Made by a program: the position numbers and the translations under genes. A DNA stretch of 64,000 nt from Blasia pusilla (lineage: Eukaryota > Marchantiophyta > Marchantiopsida > Blasiales). The notes under the pieces are model-generated. The model saw only the letters and a list, made by a program, of their open reading frames with translations, had not been told where the DNA came from and did no database searches. Shown piece after piece: positions 1 through 12,839 of the stretch (the stretch's first letter is position 1; each line of letters begins with the position of its first letter). Where the stretch lies: contig CM114275.1 in NCBI GenBank assembly GCA_050084515.1, forward strand, positions 24,862,001 through 24,926,000, given 5' to 3'.

Positions 1-3000
1 TATAACTATTTTTTTCCTTTAGAAGATTAATATTTTCAAAATATGTAGAGTTCAAAATTTCATAATAGGTAGTGTGTAAGAGAAAAATCATGATACGACC
101 CAATGTTCAAAAATAGTTTACAAAAACCATTATGTGGCTCTGGTTTTGAGTTTTATAACGTCGTTTGTTTGGAGGTTTGGAGAATGCTAATACAGTTAGA
201 AGTAACACAGCGAGAGGGAGGCGAGAAATAAGAGACTATTTTATTCCGTGTCAATGAGAGCATTAACACTAACACCGTGGAGTCATCGAGAAAGTTCATA
301 TCCATCCGACCATTAAAAAGTTCATATCTGAGGGTTGAGAGCCCTACAAAATAACTTGCATTCTGCAAGCTCTGCACTCAGAGTCGAGTATTGTAGGGGC
401 CATAAATAAAGGAAAACAAAACGAATACCTTAAGAATACCTTAATGTAACCATTTGCAAATTTATAATTTGGTAGCCATAACTCTCCTCTACCTTCTTTT
501 AAATGAATAACAATGAATAAAAGGAGGATCTTGGAAAAAGAAGATATCAATAATAAAGAAAACAACTTTCTCTAAAATATCCCTCTTTTACCAAATTTTT
601 GAAAGTAATTGGTACTAGTTTAGGACAACTAAGTTTTTCCAATTATAATTAAATTTGGTTAGTTTATCCTTTCATTTCCACAATCTTTATAAGATCCTTC
701 TCAAACAGGATTAATCAAGGGGCTTTATCTTCTTGCCTTATTTATAACTAGTGCCCTTGTGCTTGCGCGAAATACTAGGTCAAAGGAACCCTCTCGGCAA
801 CCTCTCTGAGCAACACAGAAGACCAATTTATTTTGGTTCTTCTTGAGAGAAGGAGGAACTTCCTCTCATCCTAATTTTCCCCTCTAGTCAAAACAAATGA
901 TCATACAAGCTCCCTAATTTCCATATACCACCTACCCATCAAATTCTATAATCTCTATTATTTATTGACCTTTATTCTTTATAAGAATGAAGAGGGTTTG
1001 TCCCTACGCTCTCATTGTACGCATGTTATCTTCTTCCCTCCCCTTTAATCTATCTCATTTCTTAATAAAATATTAGGAATGAAGATGGGGATGTAGAGAT
1101 GTTATTTTTCCTCTCTCATTTAGAATGGGTAGGGATTAATATTGGGAATTTCTCATTGAGAATTCCCTACCTTGCTTTCCTTATGATCTTGAAAATTTAA
1201 AACTTTAATCTTTTTCTTCTTAGGGCCCTTCAAATTCCTTGTTTTAAATTGGTACCTTTCTTTCCTTTTCATGTGAACAAATCAATCTTATCCCTTTCCC
1301 AAAAGTTTTATGTTGGCTAACACCTAAAATATGTTAAGTCATGAGAAAATTAATTATTCTAACTCTAGCATTTGCACAAATCATGATGTAATAGCCAATG
1401 TGATGCCTCAAGAAACGTATGTATAGGAAATCTTAGATGAAACAATTGTGGAAGAAAATCTTTTTAAAAAAAAACATGATTTCATTTTAATTTTTCTTTA
1501 AAAGTATACAGAGTTTATTATACAATAAACCTTATATCTCTTACATTCAATGGTACATAGATTCATCAAAAAATAGTTGCATTCAATATTTTCTCTGTAG
1601 TGAAAATTTATTCTAAAATAAAAATATGTAAAAATAAAATATTTAAAAATATAATTTTGATTAAAAAATTACGTGAGGTAATCATGAAACTTAAAAAAAA
1701 ATGAAAAATATTAATTAATAAGGCCTTCGTGAATAAATCTTATACCTTTTAATTTGAAATCTTAAAATACATGATTGATCAAATAAATTTTACAATATTT
1801 CAGATTTCTAAATCCTAAAGAAAATGACATTGAAGATTTATGCATATATTTTGGAGATAATTTAGTGGAATTCATGATTTAATTTTCTAAACTTTTAAGA
1901 AATTTGAGAAACTTATTTTGTGGGCACGTAAAATATTAACACGTGCTTCTCTAATTTTGAAGATATCATTTGAATACCTTTTGTAATTTTGAGTCTAATT
2001 AAACATCTAACATGGATCGTTAGTTAAGTTTCATTTATATTCAAAATAATATGTAGGAAGAAACCCACATGTGGATGCAAATGGATATCATGTTGGCTAA
2101 TACATCCAACATAAAATATAACTAGTATCATACTCATGCGAGGTATTACCTAGGTTTTATGGAAAGGATGAAATCCCCACTAAAATAAAATCCCAATATT
2201 ATGAAGTGTGTAAAAAAGAGGCTTGCTCTAGAATTTGTTTTTACAAACTAATATGGTAGACTATTCTTGACAATCACAAGGAATGTTATCTAATAGTAAT
2301 AAAGCATGATCATTCTTAAATTTTTATTTGAATTTTACAAATTGTGATGCTCTGGTCTATTTCCTCGTGGTTATGAATTAAAGATCACACACTTAAAGAT
2401 GCATTCTTTCTAATTTTGTTAATATATTCTATGTACATATGGCTAATTTCTTAATTAGCCCTTCATGATGGAATATATTAAATTCGATTATCATTTTTTT
2501 TCTTACTAGATTGGTTATGCCATAGCTTTAATTATTAACTAGGTTCGTAATGTGTGCCTATATGAGTATGATTTTCATAGGCTTTGATTTTTTGGTTATT
2601 TAACCCGCCCCCATCATAGAAATATAAGGTTGTTGATATCATATCTATTATTGGCAAACATATTAGTAAAATAACCACCAATTTTGATCAGTGCTTAAAC
2701 TATTTTTAAAGAAGAGAGAAAAGATATTTAAATTGTGATAATCCAATTCAAAGAGTTTTGTAGTAGAAAGCATAACTTTGCGACAAATCATTCAAAAACA
2801 CAATTTTCCTCTTAAATATATTGTTGTACCACAAAATTTGTATGATAAGCATGTGAAATACCAAAAGTCATTCGAACTACAAATTTACATGTAATGCAAG
2901 AAGTCTTTAAGATGATCATAGTTAAGAATGTAAGATTATAGATGAGAAGGAGACATAAGAAAATAATTGATGAATAGTTTTAGAGGACAAGGAGAAAATA

Positions 3001-3580
3001 AGAGATACTATCTCCAAAGAATGAAATATATTGCGTGAATAAGAGAAGATGGGGAAAACTATTGGAAGTACAGGGAGGGGGGACATAAAGATTCTAGGAA
3101 ACCCAAGTCCACACTTGTCACGGGCAAAGAGAAGAAGGGGAAACCCTCTAAAATCTAACCTCACTAATTGTAGAATGCTATGAGAAATAACTAAGGAATC
3201 ATGACTATAGAAAAGGTTGCCTCTAATAATTGCATATCCCATAGCCCCACGTTGCCATAGAAGTCTATTAGCTTGGGCGTATTGCATAGCAATGGAGACC
3301 CAATCTCTATAATATAAAAGTGCAATATCTAAAGATCAATACAAGTTAAGTTGTCAAGACAACTCATTTCTCAAGTGGAGAAGATGGGTGCATTTAGTTA
3401 GGGAAGCGTCAAACCTCTGTCCCATAGCTCCATACATCTCAAAGGTATTGGGATAAAGCAATGTCCTTTGTGTAGACAACTATAAAGATGGCTCTTCTTC
3501 CTTGTTTCTCCTATTGATTCTTGTTGCAATTAATCTCCCTTTGGTTAACACATGTGCTTAAATTCAATCTTGCAAAGGAT
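1..3580. other. A+T-rich intergenic DNA
   Basis: No open frame here has recognisable domains or convincing coding character. The 121-codon frame at 2922-3287 on the minus strand is hydrophobic and low in complexity, and I treat it as chance. The stretch holds poly-A/poly-T runs and one Helitron-like end near 748. No promoter or RNA gene was recognised. Confidence 0.6.
748..770 (-). mobile_element. Degenerate Helitron-like 3' end
   Basis: Read on the minus strand, a short imperfect hairpin (CGCGCAAGCACAAGGG) is followed by CACTAG and then T. Plant Helitrons typically end in a short G+C-rich hairpin followed a few bases later by CTAG, inserted next to T. The stem is eroded, so this is a weak call supported mainly by similar and better preserved ends elsewhere in the window. 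Confidence 0.25.
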
Positions 3581-3717
3581 ATGTAACTATGATGTCAAAA
3601 GAAAAAATAAATCATCTAGAGTGTTATGAGTGGGTATTCTCACATTCCCAATTGAACAATATGTCGGATGCTCATGCACACCAAGTGAGTCCAGACTATA
3701 ATAATACTCATAATGTA

Positions 3718-3749
3718 GCCTCCCCCAACCATAGATGGTTGGGGGAGGC
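3718..3749. repeat. Near-perfect palindrome, 15-bp arms, 2-bp spacer
   Basis: The arm GCCTCCCCCAACCAT is followed by AG and then by its exact reverse complement. The arms are G+C-rich in an A+T-rich setting. No element boundary is visible at either side, so the origin is unknown. A template-switch foldback or the stem of a small transposon are possible. Confidence 0.85.
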
Positions 3750-4066
3750 CTTTACAAAATTACATCAATTTGGTAAGGATGAATGGCGCGATACTGTCCC
3801 CATAGCCATGCCCCTTTCCCAACGTAGGAATACGAAGAATTACAAACCACCTTGGAGATATCCCCATTGGACATAGTAAAAGAGGCAAAAGAAAAAATCC
3901 AACAAAGAAGATTGGAACCTATATTGAGCATGTGGTGTTGAAGGATATGAATGGGTTTTTCAATCAGATACAAGATACTTTTTTTATTAGGGATCTATAT
4001 TGTTATTGGTGTTACCCCTTCCTTATGTCATAAATCTTGAGGCATCCGCTCGGGCCGTCCACGTTA

Positions 4067-4106
4067 GATATTACCACTATCCGCTCGGGCGCATAGTGGT
4101 AATATC
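4067..4106. repeat. Hairpin with 14-bp perfect stem
   Basis: GATATTACCACTAT and its exact reverse complement flank a 12-base loop, CCGCTCGGGCGC. A copy of the loop core, CCGCTCGGGC, also occurs just upstream at 4046-4055. The structure sits immediately left of the truncated RT of the neighbouring Gypsy copy and may be linked to its breakpoint. Confidence 0.8.
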
Positions 4107-4187
4107 TCTACTCTCTGTAGCTAATTGGAATTGATCATATCCCGAGTGCAAATCTCCTATAGAATAGATAGCACGGGATGCAAAAGC

Positions 4188-4862
4188 TTATGCGACTTTA
4201 TCTATTCTTGGCCCCGCTCCCATATTTTGAATGGTTACCTTATTTGCCGGTTGCATATCTTGAATGAACTGGAGAGATCCTGATTTCTTCGGCACAGTGA
4301 ACCGTCGACTCGAGTAAGGCCCCATAGATGGCTCTAAGATACCCATCTGCATCTTCTCCTTCAATAACGCAATCATCTTGGGAATCATAGCTCGTGGTAT
4401 TGGTATGGGTTTCAAATCCCAAGGCACATGTGGAACTGTGAAAATTACCATTGGTGCCACCACACTCGTGTCTACACAACCAATTTCTTGTGTAGTAAAA
4501 GCGAAAGCCTTACCATGTCTCCTTAACATCTCCCGAAAGCTTTTTATTTCAATTTCTTTGAGAAACTCACCCCCTCCGATTTGCATACGATCTAGCGTCT
4601 CTTCTGTGAACTTGTGTCCTATCTTCTTGACATCCCGCAGACTTGGCTCCATTGATGCACGTTCTACTTGTCTCCCACAACCCTCTGATAGTTGAGTAGC
4701 CATTGGTTTCACCTTCAAGCCCCTTTGTCTTGTATTTTGTGTGCACTTGTGCCTCCATGGGATGTTCGTCAGACTCAAACACGTGCCCATCCGCTTCCTT
4801 CTCCGTAGATTCATATTCATTTTCTCCTTCCATGAACGTTGATATCTCTTCATGCAACTCAC
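4188..4862 (-). pseudogene. Gypsy-1 reverse transcriptase, N-terminal part only
   Basis: The 224-codon frame contains the spacer and the start of a Ty3/Gypsy RT. Recognisable pieces are the segment ending PWDLKPIPIPRA, then MGILEP, then the fingers motif FTVPKKSGSLQFIQD. The frame ends shortly after the stretch preceding the first catalytic aspartate block, so the palm and the DD motif are absent. It shares a frame with the upstream gag and protease pieces. It cannot encode an active polymerase. Confidence 0.7.
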
Positions 4863-5198
4863 GCGAGTGAATTGTAATCACACTTGTATCCAGCAAGTCG
4901 GTGCTCATTTGGATAAACACCTCTTCAAGACTATCTCCAAAATCCTCTTCTTCATACATCCCACTAATGAACTCTTCATCTAATAGAACACCCTCACATT
5001 TTAACAAACCCTCTTTTTTTTTTCTTCATAAAATGCCTTTTCTTTTCATTTTTTCTTTCATCATTTGGAATCTACTAGACCACGAAGAAAAACATTGAGA
5101 AAACCCACACCTAAACACATATGATTCTTCCCCTTCTGCTAGCGGAAGATTCTTTCTTTTCTCTGCACCCCCATATTCCCGCTCTACAGGAGTGCTAA

Positions 5199-6257
5199 CT
5201 AAAAATCCGAAAACTCTTTCTCTACCTTCATAGGACCATCTCTCAACTTCTCTCTATTCCTTTCATGACCTACTCGTACAGTAAGGAATTGAACTGATCT
5301 TGTTCCATCATGACTTCTAATACGGGCATAATGAGACCCATCATCCATGACTTTGGTCTCCATTCTAGATGCTGTGATGTAAGGTTGCCCAAGAATCATA
5401 GGATAAGCAGCTCTATTCTAAAAAAAGAAATTTTGCTCAATTAACACATCTCCGATGCGGGTTTTGACGGATGGACAAGCACCGTAGAGTTCACCTTTTT
5501 GGTTGTTAGCCGCTCGTAGTACTCATCCATGCCCTATATCAATTGGCCACATCCCTTTGTCGTATACACTTCGCGACATGATGTTGATCTCCAAACCATG
5601 ATCAACCAGAGCCAGAACTGACTCTTGGAGAGAGCCTAGTCGAACTCTAGTCTCCGTCGTTGCACGCGCCCAATATGATCGAGAATAGTGTCCACCGTTG
5701 TGTCTTTCTTCACCTTGTTCTGTCAAGGCTTCTCCTACTCTCGACTCTTCTCCTTGTAAGTCAAGCTTTTGTCCAAAAACTTTGCAAAGCTCTTCATCTT
5801 CATCTTCTGTGATGTCAGTATCCAATGCCCTCACCATCTCCATATCTGCAGTCATCTGCCTTTTCCTTTTGATCACATCTATGATCAACTCATGAAAGTC
5901 ACGTTTGGCTATGCCCAAGACTTCCCTCAAAGAAAACTCTATTTTTGCATCCAAAATCCTCTTCTCAAGAATCTCCTTTAAATTCGTGCTTGTCCCTATA
6001 TCAGACTGCAACTTGTATGAAGGAGTCTTACCCTTGGTCTTCTTGGAGAACCTCAATTATTTCTCCTTCATTACACCTTCTTTCATTTGAGAATCCATCA
6101 TAGATTCAGATGTAGAAGGCCCTTCTTCTCTTGATGGTTGCGCCTCTGGTTGCCCTTTCCTTCTTACGGTCCTTGCTCTTCTTGCAGCTTCCTCGAGATC
6201 AGCACCATCATTGTCGCATCTCCTCTTCTCCTCCACACTAGCATCTTGCCAACTCAC
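5199..6257 (-). pseudogene. Gypsy-1 protease region, decayed
   Basis: Three same-frame pieces (6057-6257, 5523-6056, 5199-5399) are separated by stops. The middle piece carries ALVDHGLEINIMS, a retropepsin-like flap with DHG where most have DTG or DSG. The last piece starts MILGQPYITASRMET, the C-terminal part of this protease type. An acidic, charged linker precedes the protease. The position between gag and RT is the usual Gypsy order. The DHG variant is seen directly; whether it was ever active is not known to me. Confidence 0.6.
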
Positions 6258-6524
6258 ATGTTTCTCTTGTGCTAGCTATGCTTTAACACACCCAGCTTCC
6301 ACTGGATCATCCCATCCAATCAGATGACGGATAGTCTCTGCCCCTCATATCATCACTTCTCGAGGAAATTATAACGAGTCACTTTTAGCTACACATACAA
6401 TAGGCGTTTATATTTTTACTGCAAAGGTATCAAAATCTAATGCCGTAGTGGCAACTCCTACTTGACTTCTCACTAAGCCTTTCATTCCTCCTCTACCAAA
6501 ATTGGTATTCAACGACATACCATT

Positions 6525-7520
6525 CTACGTTGAATGAATCTTCTCATCTGTGAAGTTTACTATTCCATTCCTAAGAGCTTCTGAAAACTCCTCACATTCT
6601 CGACGTTGATGCTCAACACTATCACACCATATACATCTTCTCACAAAGTTCCTACTTGTTGAAGGAGCACCAACACTAGGATTCCTATCAAGTTTAAGCT
6701 CTGCCATTTCTACTCTCAATTCTCTCAAACCTTTCACCAACTCATCTATAGCAAAATCTTCAAGTTTTGTTGAAACGGGCTTAAGCAATGGATTTGAAAT
6801 GAATACTTCCAACTTGAATAGTGCGGTTCTACCTCTACTTCGATTTTGCTTTGTAAGGATAGCAATAGCTTCTTCCACTTTCTTCCAATTAGTGTTGACA
6901 CTTCCTTCTTCGGTCTTGTCCGCCAACATTATGAAAAGGTTGTCCTCCAAATTCTCGTCATCCGCCTCAAGGAATAACTCAGTTTTCCTCAAGTCTAGAG
7001 TTGCTCTTCCGGAAGAAGAAAGCTGAAAAAACCGCTTCTCAAACTCACGCAATAATTCATTTGGAGTCATTCCCTTCCCTGGACGTTGTTCTATCCATTC
7101 TAAAAAACTCCTCTTAGTCACCCAATCCACATCATCATCGAAGAATTTTCCTTTTAGCAACTGCTCATACTCTTCCCACGAGGTCGGATTTTCTGCCCTC
7201 AACTTCTTCACTTGACTACGAATCTCTGGTATTACAGCTAACTTAAAACTTGACACCATATCACCTTTGGGTACATGATTTACCTCCATCTCACAAACAT
7301 ACTCTCAAACATACTTGGTGATGTTCCACCCATCAAATCTCCCTAACTTCTTTACAATCGCTTGAAGAGCCCTTGTTGATCTTTGCTCTCCTATGTGAAC
7401 TCCTTCTTGTTGGCTCAACAATGTTGTCAAAGTTCGGAGAAGATCCTGAGCTCCCTCACTTCCCATTGATGAAGTTCTACCAAAAGTAGTCATCTTGATA
7501 AGACTCCAACTTGCAAACAC
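6525..7520 (-). pseudogene. Gypsy-1 gag with CCHC zinc knuckle
   Basis: About 331 codons in one frame with one in-frame stop at 7302-7304 and another at the end. The N-terminal half has the helical retrotransposon-gag pattern (for example FLEWIEQRPGKGMTPNELL). Near the C-terminus is a complete knuckle, C-x2-C-x4-H-x4-C, in CIWCDSVEHQRREC. Gag proteins form the particle and the knuckle binds RNA. The gene opens the element on the minus strand, downstream of the TATA-bearing region at 8415. Confidence 0.7.
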
Positions 7521-8112
7521 AATCTACCGCCTCAAAGATCTCTCAGTGGAAGCACAATTTGTCGTGTCGAGAGCCTTTCTTCGAGTAAGGGCAAGCCTTC
7601 TAGCTACGGCAGACGCGGTCGATGCAAGATGAATTCTCTGAGAAGATCTCCTTTTTCAATATAAAATTATTATATATACTCTCCATTCTCTCACGACAAG
7701 TATTACAAATGGAAGTGCCGAGGCGATCACTTCTTCGTAACATCGGACCCCGAAATTCCTAACTATAAAATCCCTATAAACCATTTTACGCTTGTATACG
7801 AGAAAGATAACACAACTCGTATTAAACCCTACTTGAGCAGGCCTATTGACTTCCATGGATTGCTATATAAGGACATACACAATACAATTCCATGTCCTTC
7901 TATATGTGACGATAGGAAGGATCACCGGAGTTGGAGATTGAATGACCTGGTTCATGAACGCCTCCCCAAAATGATAAACTAAATAGCGAATGAACCAGTA
8001 CCTATCTACAAAGAGTATCTTGACATGGAATGGATTAAGGAAAGGAAAGTAGGGCATCACTCGTGCTCCATCCCTATCCATGCTTGACAGACATTCTCTA
8101 CTCTCTTCAAGA

Positions 8113-8345
8113 ATGGGTTTTGGCGGAGTTATTCTCCCAAGAGGGGTAATCTACTCTCATTGGGGACGTAACAAGCCAAAACATTCACTATTTTAGTATG
8201 ACTAAACTCCTCTAAGGTGACAAACCTCTCATCTCCACACACACACCACACTCTAGAAACCTCTCGAAGAATAGACCATGGTCAAGTTACTATCCCAAGA
8301 GGGGTGATCCACTCTCATTGGAAGAGCAAGCAATCCCAAAGTCAT
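8113..8345. repeat. Two degenerate direct repeats in the Gypsy-1 5' region
   Basis: A segment of about 65 bp at 8115-8180 containing CCCAAGAGGGGTAATCTACT recurs at 8275-8345 as CCCAAGAGGGGTGATCCACT, with similar flanks. It lies between the TATA box and gag on the transcribed side, so it would be in the R/U5 or leader of the transcript. Confidence 0.6.
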
Positions 8346-8414
8346 ACACTCAAGAGTGACACGAAAGACTCAATATGTGAAATAGAAGATGATGAACCCT
8401 TGAGGTTCCTTCCT

Positions 8415-8424
8415 CTTTATATAC
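8415..8424 (-). promoter_or_regulatory. TATA box of the Gypsy-1 5' region
   Basis: The minus strand reads GTATATAAAG about 900 bp upstream of gag, a good plant TATA box in the place expected for the U3/R junction of a 5' LTR. Confidence 0.5.
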
Positions 8425-8865
8425 TCACAAGAGACCCACAAAAGTACGAAATAGAGCTAATCTTATCTTGTGCCACATGGCTTCCTCTCAAGGCTTAGCC
8501 AATCACATTTTGACACAAGTAGATTTCCTCTTATCTCTTCTAAAATATCATTTTTTATCCATTTGATATTTTCCAAATTACCCCCAACTAATCTAGCCAC
8601 CAACCAAGTCTACTTTTGCTTTTCATTAAAGCACCAACCTCACTACTTTACTTTTATAAAGTCATATTTTATTTATTAACTCTTTTCTAAAGTTGGGCCC
8701 GCATAAAAGAGGCACCATAAAGAGGTTTAAACATGGGGATTTCCTTTTCCTAAACTAATTTACTTAATACTAATAAAACTCTATCTAACACTTAACGAGA
8801 AAGGAGTTTACACACTAGCTGATTTTACTATACGACAACGGTGGCCGCTCCCAACAACGTGCTTG

Positions 8866-8908
8866 ACACATGCCTCTCCTGAGCATCAGCAATAGAAGAG
8901 GCATGTGT
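8866..8908. repeat. Inverted repeat with 12-bp perfect arms
   Basis: ACACATGCCTCT at 8866-8877 is matched by its reverse complement at 8897-8908, with a 19-base loop. It lies at the junction between Gypsy-1 and Gypsy-2. Confidence 0.75.
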
Positions 8909-8914
8909 GTAAAC

Positions 8915-9160
8915 TCATGCCTTGCTTCTCCCATCGCCCTCCGTGCCTGCACACCAAAAAACATCACCAACTCTCCAGGAACTCTGATCGGGACCCATCG
9001 ATGGGGTCCTCATCGCCTCAGACAACGTGAAAGACTGAGGAAGCCTAGTTTGTTTCTTGGCTTCCCCTCGTTGTGGATCCAACTCTACAGTTGCTCCACG
9101 CGTCACAACTACGGCGGCCTTCATGTGGGCAACCCCGCACATCCAACCAGGATCCTCCAT
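8915..9160 (-). pseudogene. Tail of Gypsy-2 gag or linker, decayed
   Basis: An 81-codon minus-strand frame downstream of the gag knuckles. It has no domain I can name. Its G+C-rich coding character matches the gag piece and its place fits the gag-protease linker. It stops at the Gypsy-1 junction. Confidence 0.3.
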
Positions 9161-9361
9161 ATCTCTGGTTTCTCCCTATTATGTTGATGCCACGGATCCG
9201 GCATCGGATAATCTCAATGCCATAGCGACAATCTGCTCCTGTAGCTGATGTATCTGAGCAGCCATCCTAGCCTCACGCTTGGCGTCTCCCTCAACGCGTC
9301 TAGGTGGTGGGACTCTACCTCCTCCACGGGCAGCTCCACCACCTTGTCGGGCAACTCCAAC

Positions 9362-10576
9362 TCATCCTCCCCCAACAGGACCACCTAGTGCATGATCTCT
9401 AAGCCCACACGGACCGGCTACTCGCTGTGGTGCCCTCTCTGGCCCTCGTTCGACATAACTCTGGATGTAAACTGAAACACGTGGCGCATGTATGACCATA
9501 CCTTTGAAAATAGTCACACTGATAACCTCCTGATGCAGCACCATCTCCTCCTCTATGCTGAGGCACACGTCCATGACCTTGACGAGTGCAATCACGTTGA
9601 TGATGAGATCCACCACATGACCAAAAAGTAATCGTAGGCAACTGCTACTGAGCCGCAGGTCTCTATGGCATTGCCTCCCAATATCCTCCCTAAGCTCGTG
9701 GTGCCACGGTCTCAGAGTCCATGTTGTTGCACAGGTGGTGCAGACAATCGTGACTGCTCTCGCCCAGAACCCATGGTGGCTATGCTCTCCTTCGCCATGT
9801 TGCACTCAATGTTCTCGACGGTCCTAAAAACATCTCTTAACGTAGGGGAGGTGTTCATAAGAAGCACCCCTTCCCATACCCGTGTCCGCAGGGTCCGGTC
9901 TAGCATCGCGTACCATGATTGGATAGCCTGAGCCTCTATCACCCCCTAAGTGACGTTGATCAATCGACGGAAGTGAGTGAAAGCCTCACGCAAATTCTCA
10001 TCCGGACGCCTCTGGAAGTCATGGATGCTCCGCAACTTCTCCGTCCGCACCCCTTGGTAGCTCGCCCTCAACTCAGCGAAGAACTCAACCACGGGGTTGA
10101 ACCTAGGATGAACCCGACTAGATGGTGCAACTGCTCCAGTGCGAGTGACCCCTCCTAAAACATCACTAGTGGAAGAGGAAGTAGCCTCTCTTGACTCCTC
10201 CTCCTCATCTGGGAACGGCTTCGTCCATGACACATAGTATGGGTCATAGTAGAGTCGCCATGCCTAAATCTCCTGGGCATATGTGTGGGAGAACTCATAG
10301 TAATCGTCCATGGGCACCCCTCTAATGCCGGAATATACCGTTCCATGCTGTAAACTGGTTGAACTCTCTAGAGTTCCTAGCCCGCTGTAAGTCACACCAA
10401 CTCCTAAACTCCGCAATGAAGTCATGTAGCTCTATAGTGCCTACAACACCCAAAAATCTACACGGTCCTCTACCCCGGTCGTCCATCTCGAATGCCCAAC
10501 AGGTAGGACCATTCACAATGTGTGGCGATGTGCTCACAAACTCCTCTACACGCTCCCCCTTGTCTGAAGTCGACAC
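9362..10576 (-). pseudogene. Gypsy-2 gag, frameshifted
   Basis: Overlapping minus-strand frames together give a gag. The helical core lies in 9712-10233 (pieces such as FFAELRASYQGVRTEKLRSI and LREAFTHFRRL, then SWYAMLDRTLRTRVWEGVLL). The C-terminal part at 9362-9641 has two damaged zinc knuckles. In the first (FWSCGGSHHQRDC) a Phe replaces the first Cys and the spacing is one short. In the second (CDYFQRYGHTCATC) a Phe replaces the second Cys. No single frame spans the gene, so it is inactive. The type resembles gags I associate with charophyte and seedless-plant Gypsy elements. Confidence 0.6.
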
Positions 10577-11980
10577 AGAAGGAGATCGAGGTGGTCTCTC
10601 ACGTGGAGGCCCTCGAAACCTTGCACCACTCCGGGTAAACCCTCCACATCTACTCTCAGGTCCACTACCTCGCCTCTCAAAATCTCAACAGGACGCCGTG
10701 ATGGCCCTCGTGCCCCTCTCACACAATCACTCTCAATCTCGTGAGTAATCCCTCAATCACTCAAACTAAACATGCGGCACTCAATCTACACTCTCTCACT
10801 GAGACGTGTGCTGTGCGGCAACAAGCAGCGTGGTGCGGCAAATCAACCGATCTAATGTCTCATCGACAAACCATCCTCAACTCTAGACATCCCACACAGA
10901 TCTATGTCCCCTAAATCCATACATCATCGATGCTCCTAGCATCAACACAAAATCCAATATCTCAAATAACTTCCCAATATCCGGAAATCCCTCACACATG
11001 CAGGGTAAGAGACCAGAATGGGTAACCTGACAATAATGTCGATGTCGCTCCTCGGCAACTGCAAATCTCAACCCCAACTTGGTCGTGAAGACAACTCCTC
11101 CAATCACCAAGTCGTACTCCTCTCGTAATGGCGCTGCTCAAACCTCCTCGATGTGCGGTGCTGGTCCAGCGGTCCGGTGCGACACTGGCAACGCAGAACG
11201 GCTACAAACGGCACGGCACTTGGTGGCATACCCTCCTCAATCAACAATTCACACGCTCTGCACCTTGGTGAAGGAGCGGCTCTGTGATCAAGACGGTGCG
11301 GTGCGGCCACAAGCAGCACAGCGTGGAAATCGGCGGCGCGTTGCGGCTACGGGCGTCACGGCACGGTACTCGATCATGGTTGAGCGGCTACCAATCCCAA
11401 CATAGCAACATGAAATAAAAACTCAAACACCATAATCTGAGGTCACTTGCCATCACTGGTTGATGACAAAACTGCGATGAAAGTGGCGGCCAAACCAAAG
11501 TATGTGGTGGCGGCGCAAGTCAGAGAATAAATAGTGGTCGTGGAAGACCCTCCAATCCATAATGGAGGCAATGGCAACCAAAGGGTGGACAACGGCCGAA
11601 CGCGGCTCTGAGCAGGGCTAGGCGACGGCAGCAGCCGAAAGTGGACAGTGGATCGTTGACGGTGACGGATGACCATTGACAGTGATTGTTGACGGTGATT
11701 TTTGACTATTGACGATGACTATCACGGCGACGGCCGTCGCCGACACAGCGGTTGGTTTAGGGTTTGAACAATTTAACCCTAAAAATCGCCTAACAATGGC
11801 AGTTTTGCAAGATTGACCATAACTTTCTGCTCGCAACTCCAAATTGCGCACTGTTTGTTGCACATCATGCATAGCTTCACGATCTACGGCATTGTTAAAA
11901 ACATTTGGAATCGAACATTCTAGTAAAAACTGATGGGGACTGTAGTAAAGCCCAATGTCTTTTTCTCCTACACAAAATTT

Positions 11981-12180
11981 GGCAGCGCTTCCGCGGTGAT
12001 TTCTCCCAACGAAAATATAAAACATGTGAGAAAAAGAATCAGCAAGCTACATGGTGCTCCCAAGAGCACCAAAATGGGGCACCCAAGAGCACCGAAATGG
12101 GGCAACCCGCCCCCAAACTTAATCCCTATCAAAAATTGGGCAGCGCTTCCGCGCGCCACTCTTCCACATGAAAAATCGGC
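11981..12180 (-). repeat. Duplicated leader unit with GCGGAAGCGCTGCC motif
   Basis: On the minus strand GCGGAAGCGCTGCC occurs at 11982-11995 and, within GCGGAAGCGCTGCCC, near 12139-12153, about 160 bp apart and each with a similar A+T-rich flank. Between them is a tandem pair of units of about 23 bp (CAAGAGCACCAAAATGGGGC and its near copy) at 12061-12106. A third copy of the motif is in the leader of the 17674-23862 element at 23246-23258. Confidence 0.65.
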
Positions 12181-12839
12181 AAAGGAAATATCACAAGTAA
12201 GCGGCTCTTGCTTTGGTGAGCACTCCCATGAACCGCTAAACGGGGAATACAATCCCCAACCTACAAAACCAGCGAGCTCCCCCGTGAAGCTCTCTCACTC
12301 ACTCTTTCTCTCTTTGTAAAATAGATCCAATCTCTCTCACAACACCATAGTTCTTACATGTCTCTCTCAATGTGAAACCAAACCCACTCTCCTAATGAGA
12401 GGCTTGGGTTACACACACAATACAAGCAAGACCATAGCTCCGCCGCCTCATGCGAAGAGGTTCAACAAAGAGAGAATGAGCTCTCAAGATCTCTCTCCTT
12501 GAGGTATATCCCTCCCCTCTCCCAAGCTCTCTCCATGATAGCCTATGCTCCCAAGTCACCTCTTTGGCTCTTGACCTGATGTAGAAGGTCAAGGGCCACT
12601 TACCAAAAATAGAAAGACGATCATATACTCAAAATGGTACTTACCTAAAATAGTAAGTTCTTCAATATGGCTCCAAATGAGCCGAAACGAAGGGGAAACT
12701 TGCTCTCTCAGGTTTCACGGGGCCTCAGAAGGTCATCCTCGACCTATTGAACATGTCCTCCACTACTCACGAAGATACTCTACTAGATCTGACCGATCTA
12801 TCCTAAAAGACGTGATATTCTAAATATAAGATTTTATGA

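Larger units (their letters stand above)
4180..8837 (-). mobile_element. Truncated Ty3/Gypsy retrotransposon (Gypsy-1)
   Basis: The minus strand carries, in order, a gag with a zinc knuckle, a retropepsin-like region and the N-terminal part of a reverse transcriptase. Almost all pieces lie in one frame, broken by several stops, so this is a decayed single gag-pol frame. RT is cut off near 4188 and no RNase H, integrase or left LTR follows. The region right of gag, about 7530-8837, should be the leader and 5' LTR: it contains a minus-strand TATA box and ends in GACA at 8837. That right boundary is a guess, since no second LTR exists for comparison. Confidence 0.7.
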
